A stretch of DNA of 64,000 nucleotides from Plasmodium malariae (taxonomy: Eukaryota > Apicomplexa > Aconoidasida > Haemosporida > Plasmodiidae): the NCBI RefSeq assembly GCF_900090045.1, contig NC_041781.1, positions 569,501 to 633,500 of the forward strand. Reading direction: 5' to 3'. The stretch's first letter is position 1; the number at the start of each line of letters is the position of its first letter. Positions 57,536 to 64,000 of this stretch are shown here, in pieces. Under the pieces are notes generated by a model. It worked only from the letters and a program-made list of their open reading frames with translations, had not been told where the DNA came from and made no database searches. A program made the position numbers and the translations under genes.

Positions 57536-60500
57536 ATGGGAGTTCCGACCTTCTACAGATGGCTGGTAACCAGGTATCCAAAAGTAGCGAAATCGATTTA
57601 TGAAGTTAGAGACAGTGATGTATATTCAAGAAGAACAAGGGTAGAAGAAAATGGGGAATTTTTTAAGGTCCACGATTTGAGTGATTATGTAAATAACACA
57701 GATGACATGCACAGTTCAGATAATATCAATGGATATTTTGACAATTTATATTTAGATATGAATGGTATAATTCACTTATGTTCCCATAGTGATAATTGTA
57801 AAAGAGCAAAAAGTAATGAAGAAATATTTCTTAACATATTTCTTTATATAGAAAGATTGTTTGATATTATTGAACCAAAGAAACTTCTATACATGGCTAT
57901 TGATGGAGTTGCCCCTAAAGCTAAAATGAATCAACAAAGAAGTAGAAGATTTAAATCCATTTTATGTTCGGATATAGAAAGAAGAGCATATATGCAATTA
58001 AGAGAAAAATTTTTAGCAGAAAATCGAGTAGTCCCTGAAGAATCGAGCTACTGGGACAGTAATATAATAACACCTGGTACTCAGTTTATGCATGAATTAT
58101 CTGTTGCTTTAAAATATTTTATTGAACATAAAATTACAAATGATGTAAAATGGAAAAAAGTTGTTGTCATATTTTCAGATGCTAATGTATGTGGAGAAGG
58201 AGAACATAAAATTTTTAATTTTATAAAATCACAAAGAGCACAAAAAGGATTTGATCCTAATACTAGACATGTTATTCATGGAATGGATGCAGATTTAATT
58301 ATGCTTTCTTTAGCTAGTCATGAACCTTACTTTTATATACTAAGAGAAGTAATTGAATTAGATTCAAAAGGAGAAGAAAAGCCCCCAAAAAAAGACTATG
58401 TAGGTATGTTGAAAAGTAAAGAAGATTTACATTTCTGTAGTACTTATGTTAAACCTAACGACACAAGAGTAGCACGGAATAAATATAATGATCCTAATTA
58501 CGCAAATGTTCATATGAGTAAGAATTGTACACTTAATTATGAAAATTGGAATGAATTACAAATTTTAGACTTAACTATTTTAAGAGAATATTTAGCAAAA
58601 GATTTTTTTTTTGATTCAAATTATAATATAGAAAGATGTATTGATGATTTTATTTTTATCTGTTTTTTATGTGGAAATGATTTCCTTCCTCACTTACCAT
58701 CAATATCTATAGCAGGTGGTAGTATTGATCAACTAATTTTATTATACCAGAAGGTTTTGCCACATTTAGGTAATTACTTAATTAATGAAGGAGTTATAAA
58801 TTTAAAATCATTTACTAAATATGTTTCATTCATTGCAGAAGTCGAAAGGGAAACATTCATTTCTCAGTACGATTTTAAAAAAAAAAGAGAAAAAAGGGAC
58901 CTACAAAAAGATACCTTAAAAAGGGTAAAGTGCTCCGACCCGCAGAGCACCAATTTACCCGAACTAGATGACTTAGTCGCTTCAGATGTTTTGCCAGAAA
59001 CAAATGGGAATATTTCAAACAGTAGAGAGAAAAAGCAGTTGGACAAGCCAGACATTGCAATGGGGGATGCTTCAACGACAGGGGCAACATCAACAACCAA
59101 TACTGTTTCGAAGAAAGTACTATACGAGTCAAAAATTCTGAGCATGCAGCCGATAAGAAATTTCAAGTACAAAGAAAAAAAAGGCGAAAAGAGCATCAAC
59201 TTTCTTATCCGTCCCATCTCCAACTCGTCCGAGCATCTTTATGATGAGCATTATAGCGAACACCACCTGAGCGAGCAGCAACTGAACGAACACCGTAGCT
59301 CCATTCGAAGCAATAACGACGAGGAATCCAGAAGTAGTAGTATAATTAAAAATAAGAAATGCACGGATAATAGTCCGTATAGTAGTAATACTCCAAATGA
59401 GGACAGAGTTGAAAATAATGCTATTACAAATGAAGGGAAATTAGTACCAGCAGAGGAACAAGATAAAACGAAAGATATGAGAGATATTAATGAATTTAAT
59501 CAATTACTAAAAGAGGCTATTAAAAAAGCAAATGAGTGTGAGAATCCTAAGGAAGATGTTGAATTAGGTAGTGATGAAAACCCCGAAGTTATAAGAATAA
59601 AATATTATAAATCTAAATTTCATTTAGATGATACAGATTATATAGATGAATTTGTTAAAGAAGTTGTTTATAAATATATTGAAGGTTTAGCATGGGTCCT
59701 TGCTTATTATTTCCAAGCATGTCCAATGTGGAATTGGTTTTATCCTTACTATTATGCACCTTTATCATCGGATTTAATTATTGACAATATAAATATACAT
59801 TTTGAAAAAGATGAACCATTATTACCTTTGGAACAACTTCTATGTGTGCTGCCATCAAATTCTAGTCACTGTTTACCTAAAATGTACAGAGATCTCATGG
59901 TTCGACATGATTCTCCTATCATTGATTTTTATCCTAAAACTTTTAAAGAAGAAGAAAATGGAAAAAAATATAAATATCAGTGGGTTATTTTACTCCCATT
60001 TGTTGATAAGGATAGAATAATTAAACATGCTAGACCACTGCATGACACATTAACTGATGAAGAAAAAAAAAGAAATCGAAGGGGCTTAAACAAAATTTAC
60101 ATGAATTCCACACATGAACTTTCAAGACAAATTACGAAATCAATAAAAAAGTACGTAAAAGAATTTAAGGAAAAAGAAAATGAACAACAGACGCAAGATG
60201 ATACCGAAAAGGAGACAATTAATCATCAGTCGGATGATAGTCTTAACAAACAAGAGGAGAAAAATACAACCCATGTAGAGCAAGATATTAATGGAGAGAT
60301 TAAAACAAAAAAAAATAATAATAGTACATATGAACATTTTTTCAAAAATATGAACATAACAATTCCAATAAATAATAGTAATAATATGAATCTATTCGGG
60401 TACCTAAACTGTAAACATGAAGAAAGTGATGTACATATTCTTAAAAAAATTTTCAAATTCTCTTCCAATTTTTCCACTTCTTGCAATAGTGCTTTTTTCA

Positions 60501-61720
60501 TCCAACCAGAATTTAAAAAACATGTTTCTTCACTTTTGCCAAATCATATTAATCCAAAAAAGGTTCTGACCATACTTGACATAAACAATGAAGAGAGGAA
60601 ACTTAGGTTCAATGCCCCTGCTGCGAAGCGAATGATTCTAAATAGTTTAAGTAACAACCATCCGCAAATATATTCCTATTCCAAATTTAACCATTTCAAG
60701 AACTTGGATGTAAACCATGTCCATTATAATAATGCTGCCAATCACGCCAATCACGCCAATCACGCCAATCGGTCGAATTATGCAAACGACCACAGGACAA
60801 ATGGAAGTCAGAATTACAACAGGTATAGTAATAGTAACAATAACGGCAATTACAATAGCAGCAATTATAATAACAGTAGTTACAATAATGGTAGTAGTAA
60901 GGGCAACATGAATCACGACCCTTATACGAATTCACAGAAAAATTACTGGCACCACCACAACCAAAATTACCAAAATGGTCAAAATTACCTAAATGATAAA
61001 AATTATCAGAATAGTCAAAATTATCAGAATAGCCAAAATTACCAAAATTATCAAAACTCGAATTATAGTAATAATTACCCTTCATTACCTTATAAAAATT
61101 CTAGTATGTACAAAATGCCGAATAATAATTCTGCTCCCCATACCCGTGATAATAAGAGAGATAATAACTATAGTACCTACAATAACAGTAGTAATTATAA
61201 CAACTACAATAACCATAATAACAGTAGTAATTATAACAGTAGTACTTATAAGGGTGGTAATTATAACAGTGGTAATTATAACAATGGAAATTATAACAAT
61301 GGAAATTATAACAATGGAAATTATAACAGTTATACTAATCAAAGAAATTCATACAGCAAAGACGGCGCAAAGTATGAATCACCCTACAAGGTTTCATACA
61401 ATACGAATTATAATAATAATCATGGAAAGTATAAAAATGATAGATCCACGTCACAACATGTTCATAATACTAGCGGTAATTATCTTAATGACTATAGAAG
61501 TTACAATAATAGTGGCAGCGGTAATCATAACAATAATAATAATAATAATAGCAATAGTAATATGCACAGTAACAGTCACAATAACAGTAATAGAAATTAT
61601 AACGAGGGAAACTATTACGAAAGGAACTCTTTTAAAAATAACGTGAACAGTACATCGGGGGTCAATAAAAAGACAAACCATTATAACAGATCTATGCCCT
61701 ATAAAGACAAAGAATACTAA
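57536..61720 (+). CDS. XRN2/Rat1-like 5'-3' exoribonuclease
   Basis: Single exon, 1,394 residues. The start is the ATG of MGVPTFYRWLVTRYPK, the invariant XRN N-terminus; upstream in-frame codons are not used. Catalytic-domain motifs: LYLDMNGIIHLC (about residue 70), LYMAIDGVAPKAKMNQQRSR, CGEGEHKIFNFI (about 219), HGMDADLIMLSLASHEP (about 247) and FLCGNDFLPHLPSI (about 377), carrying the acidic metal-binding residues. The second conserved region includes YIEGLAWVLAYYFQACPMWN. The run DPNTRHVIHGMDADLIMLSL is closer to nuclear XRN2/Rat1 than to XRN1. The family degrades 5'-monophosphate RNA in transcription termination, rRNA processing and decay. The two catalytic blocks are separated by about 290 mostly low-complexity residues. 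The last 330 residues are an Asn/Tyr/Ser-rich tail with several short repeats. Confidence 0.93.
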   Translation: MGVPTFYRWLVTRYPKVAKSIYEVRDSDVYSRRTRVEENGEFFKVHDLSDYVNNTDDMHSSDNINGYFDNLYLDMNGIIHLCSHSDNCKRAKSNEEIFLNIFLYIERLFDIIEPKKLLYMAIDGVAPKAKMNQQRSRRFKSILCSDIERRAYMQLREKFLAENRVVPEESSYWDSNIITPGTQFMHELSVALKYFIEHKITNDVKWKKVVVIFSDANVCGEGEHKIFNFIKSQRAQKGFDPNTRHVIHGMDADLIMLSLASHEPYFYILREVIELDSKGEEKPPKKDYVGMLKSKEDLHFCSTYVKPNDTRVARNKYNDPNYANVHMSKNCTLNYENWNELQILDLTILREYLAKDFFFDSNYNIERCIDDFIFICFLCGNDFLPHLPSISIAGGSIDQLILLYQKVLPHLGNYLINEGVINLKSFTKYVSFIAEVERETFISQYDFKKKREKRDLQKDTLKRVKCSDPQSTNLPELDDLVASDVLPETNGNISNSREKKQLDKPDIAMGDASTTGATSTTNTVSKKVLYESKILSMQPIRNFKYKEKKGEKSINFLIRPISNSSEHLYDEHYSEHHLSEQQLNEHRSSIRSNNDEESRSSSIIKNKKCTDNSPYSSNTPNEDRVENNAITNEGKLVPAEEQDKTKDMRDINEFNQLLKEAIKKANECENPKEDVELGSDENPEVIRIKYYKSKFHLDDTDYIDEFVKEVVYKYIEGLAWVLAYYFQACPMWNWFYPYYYAPLSSDLIIDNINIHFEKDEPLLPLEQLLCVLPSNSSHCLPKMYRDLMVRHDSPIIDFYPKTFKEEENGKKYKYQWVILLPFVDKDRIIKHARPLHDTLTDEEKKRNRRGLNKIYMNSTHELSRQITKSIKKYVKEFKEKENEQQTQDDTEKETINHQSDDSLNKQEEKNTTHVEQDINGEIKTKKNNNSTYEHFFKNMNITIPINNSNNMNLFGYLNCKHEESDVHILKKIFKFSSNFSTSCNSAFFIQPEFKKHVSSLLPNHINPKKVLTILDINNEERKLRFNAPAAKRMILNSLSNNHPQIYSYSKFNHFKNLDVNHVHYNNAANHANHANHANRSNYANDHRTNGSQNYNRYSNSNNNGNYNSSNYNNSSYNNGSSKGNMNHDPYTNSQKNYWHHHNQNYQNGQNYLNDKNYQNSQNYQNSQNYQNYQNSNYSNNYPSLPYKNSSMYKMPNNNSAPHTRDNKRDNNYSTYNNSSNYNNYNNHNNSSNYNSSTYKGGNYNSGNYNNGNYNNGNYNNGNYNSYTNQRNSYSKDGAKYESPYKVSYNTNYNNNHGKYKNDRSTSQHVHNTSGNYLNDYRSYNNSGSGNHNNNNNNNSNSNMHSNSHNNSNRNYNEGNYYERNSFKNNVNSTSGVNKKTNHYNRSMPYKDKEY
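60950..61340 (+). repeat. Asn-rich coding repeats in the exonuclease tail
   Basis: Two repeat families are in frame. At 60955-61070 units of YQNSQN (18 bases and variants) occur. At 61245-61335 a 15-base unit encoding GNYNN or NYNNG is nearly perfect for several copies. Such tails are typical low-complexity appendages of Plasmodium proteins. Confidence 0.85.
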
Positions 61721-62676
61721 TTGAACTGTTTTAAAATTGCACACATTGTACCTGCAGTTAACCCGTTAAATTGCTAATAATGAGCGAGGGAGAAAGAGTA
61801 AGGGAATTTTATTTTTCTTTGCCTTTCGATTAAAACGAAATTATATATATATATATATATATAAATATTTATTAATTTCTGTTAATTATTTTAGTTTGCT
61901 CTGTTTTACTTTACTCCATTTTATTATGGATTTTACATTTGGGTTTAATACAATAAAATGTATTCATGAGTTACACACTTCATTTCTTTTATGCAGAATT
62001 ATGTACTGATAATAAAAGTTATTTGTATAAATGATACTAAATTTTAGTTGTTTTTTTCAAATATTTTTATGTAATGCGAAATTGTTTTCTACTCCCCTTA
62101 TCTTTTTTTTTTTTTTTTTTTTTTTGGTGTTATATTTTTGTTGCGAATGTATATATATTATATGTACACGTATGTGTGTATGTTCGCAAAAAAAAAAAAA
62201 AAAAAAAAAAACTCCATTATGACAAAAACTTTCATTATTTTTAAATAGTTATAAAGTTTTTATTTTATATATCTAACTTTTAGGATATATATTTTAATAT
62301 GTACTTAAAGAAAAATATTCTATAATGTATGGGCATTATTTTATAATGAATTTTTAAAAAAGACGGCAACTAATACAAGCTTCAAATTTTTTATGAGTTA
62401 AAAAAAAAAAAGTAACATATACTTATTCAAATGTGACGAAATTTCATGCATAGTAACCCAAACCTCTGATTTTAAGTGTGCATATAGTTAAATCCAGGAA
62501 ATAAAATATAAAAAGAAAGACGTCATTAATTGTTGAAAATGTATAAGTAAAATATATAACTTAATAGTTGCACATCCTAATGTTGAGAATTCTAACTTGC
62601 GCGTTAAACAAGATGATCGATATATAAGAAGTACTAAACAAAAAAAAAATTACCTTGCGTGTGCATATGTATTATA

Positions 62677-62707
<31 letters not shown>

Positions 62708-64000
62708 GTTTACATGTTTATTTGGCTAAAATGTGGTATGATCTTTTATTGTCTTTTTAAAGGGGGAAGAATGATATCATTAAAGTAACCTATTCATTCA
62801 ATGTGTTACAATTATCGAAAAAACAAAACATCCTGTTCTATGCAAAAATGTTTCCCGGATTTTAAATTTGATGTTTTAAAAATGATATATTAACCTAGAT
62901 CTTTTATTTAAAATACGGCTAAATTAAAAGTGTGCAAATGATTTTAATAGAATAGGAAAAAAAAAAAAAAAAAAAAAAAACACTGAATAGTTCATAATGC
63001 ATGTTCCTTCTATGATGCAGTTTTTATGAAAATAAAAAAAAAAAATTGCGCTAATTAGATATTTAACCTGATTAGGCAAGGAAAAAAAAGAACAAAAATG
63101 AAAAAATGTGTAAAAATAGGGAAAAGAAGGTAAATATGGGTAAAAAAATTCTGATTTTGCTATACAACTGCACTAAACAATTGTAAAAATGACAATATTT
63201 CTATTATTTTGCATGAATATTTCAAGTGTCCTAACGAAAAAAAAAAAGGAAAAAAAAATGTATAATATTTGTTATATCTATAGTATTATATATATATGTG
63301 TGTATTAAAAAGGAATATATTAGCAAGTTTCTGTATCTACACAATTTATTTAAATTCCCCGAAACATAACATTGGAAATATGACATTTTCCGTATAGCCA
63401 AAAAAAAAAAAAAAAAAAAAAGAAAGAAAATTGCTTTTACTTGATTTTTTTTTCTGTTTTATTAACAAGCAATATTTTATAAGAAAAATATTTTATTTTT
63501 ACGGCTTTCCATAATTTTTATATTTTATATTTTATTTTTTCTTTCTTTCTTTATTTAATTATTTTTATTTTTATTTTTTTGTCAAAATAACACGTATGCA
63601 CACAACACAATAGAATAGTGCTAACAAGTATTCTTTGAGGAAATTACAGCATAAATATATATACATATATATAACGCGACGTATGCTGATAATTTTTAAG
63701 CGTGATGTTTGTTTAAGTTTAATACACAATGATCTATTGTTCATATACATATGTGCATATATATATATATATATATATATACACATGTCTATATTTATTT
63801 GTATACTTTTATATCTGTTTTAACGAAAGCATTAAATCATTTAGTAACAGCGTCGTATAAAAACATCAGTAATATTGCGTGCTGATGATTTATAAATACT
63901 CCATTGTTTTTTTGTTTCAATTTCGTAATAAATATTAATATTAATCTTTCTTTCTTTTTTTTTTTTCTTTACCTTTCTACTTCATTTTTTTACTTCTTCC
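61721..64000. other. Intergenic region at the window end
   Basis: No gene is supported. It contains poly-T/poly-A runs (62101-62125, 62188-62210, 62957-62980, 63401-63421), (TA)n tracts at 61843-61862, 62681-62706 and 63757-63780, and GC content as low as anywhere in the window. The neighbouring gene probably begins outside the window. Confidence 0.6.

Noticed and set aside
60647..61646. Several ORFs in other frames of the exonuclease tail
   Set aside because: They are shadows of the Asn-rich repeats (AAT/TAT triplets give Ile/Val-rich frames).

Overview
The window looks like nuclear DNA of a malaria parasite (Plasmodium). The base composition is very AT-rich, with long A/T homopolymers, (TA)n and (CATA)n stretches. 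Proteins are rich in Asn and Lys with low-complexity insertions, and many genes carry short GT..AG introns. The species cannot be named from the sequence alone. The AT level would fit the P. malariae/P. falciparum-like genomes.

Layout. 2.56-8.4 kb (+): a five-exon gene resembling APC/C subunit 4. 9.34-12.09 kb (-): an eight-exon seven-TM-like protein of the THH1/TOM1/TOM3 family. 12.1-15.7 kb: repeat-rich spacer with one or two possible small spliced genes. 15.7-16.3 kb (+): an unknown membrane protein. 17.2-27.7 kb (-): a 22-exon clustered-mitochondria (CLU) homolog. 28.16-30.13 kb (-): TRM7/FTSJ1 tRNA ribose methyltransferase. 31.05-33.82 kb (-): a nine-exon Deg1/PUS3 pseudouridine synthase. 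34.27-36.17 kb (+): a mitochondrial carrier. 36.22-39.0 kb (-): a polyglutamine-containing unknown. 39.5-40.4 kb (-): fragments of a small spliced gene. 40.41-44.33 kb (-): a START-like protein assembled from six exons. 46.6-48.66 kb (+): an unknown multi-TM protein. 49.75-51.52 kb (-): protein O-fucosyltransferase 2. 52.55-54.27 kb (-): a seven-exon PDCD5 homolog. 54.44-54.89 kb (+): a possible 40-residue membrane peptide. 57.54-61.72 kb (+): an XRN2/Rat1-like 5'-3' exonuclease. The rest is intergenic and dominated by minisatellites.

Most value here comes from gene models that plain ORF calling misses. I joined exons by hand, using splice sites, codon phase and family motifs. In the CLU, PUS3, PDCD5, TOM1-like, START-like and APC4-like models, every internal exon length agrees with the phases of its neighbours, which is strong internal evidence. 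There is no operon logic; neighbours are functionally unrelated. Two tRNA-modifying enzymes (TRM7 and PUS3-like) sit next to each other, and several products would act at mitochondria or the secretory system. No tRNA, rRNA, transposon, CRISPR array or virus-like sequence was recognised. The best second looks are a stop codon inside the CLU reading frame next to a 31-A run, and a probable one-base frameshift at the end of the APC4-like gene.
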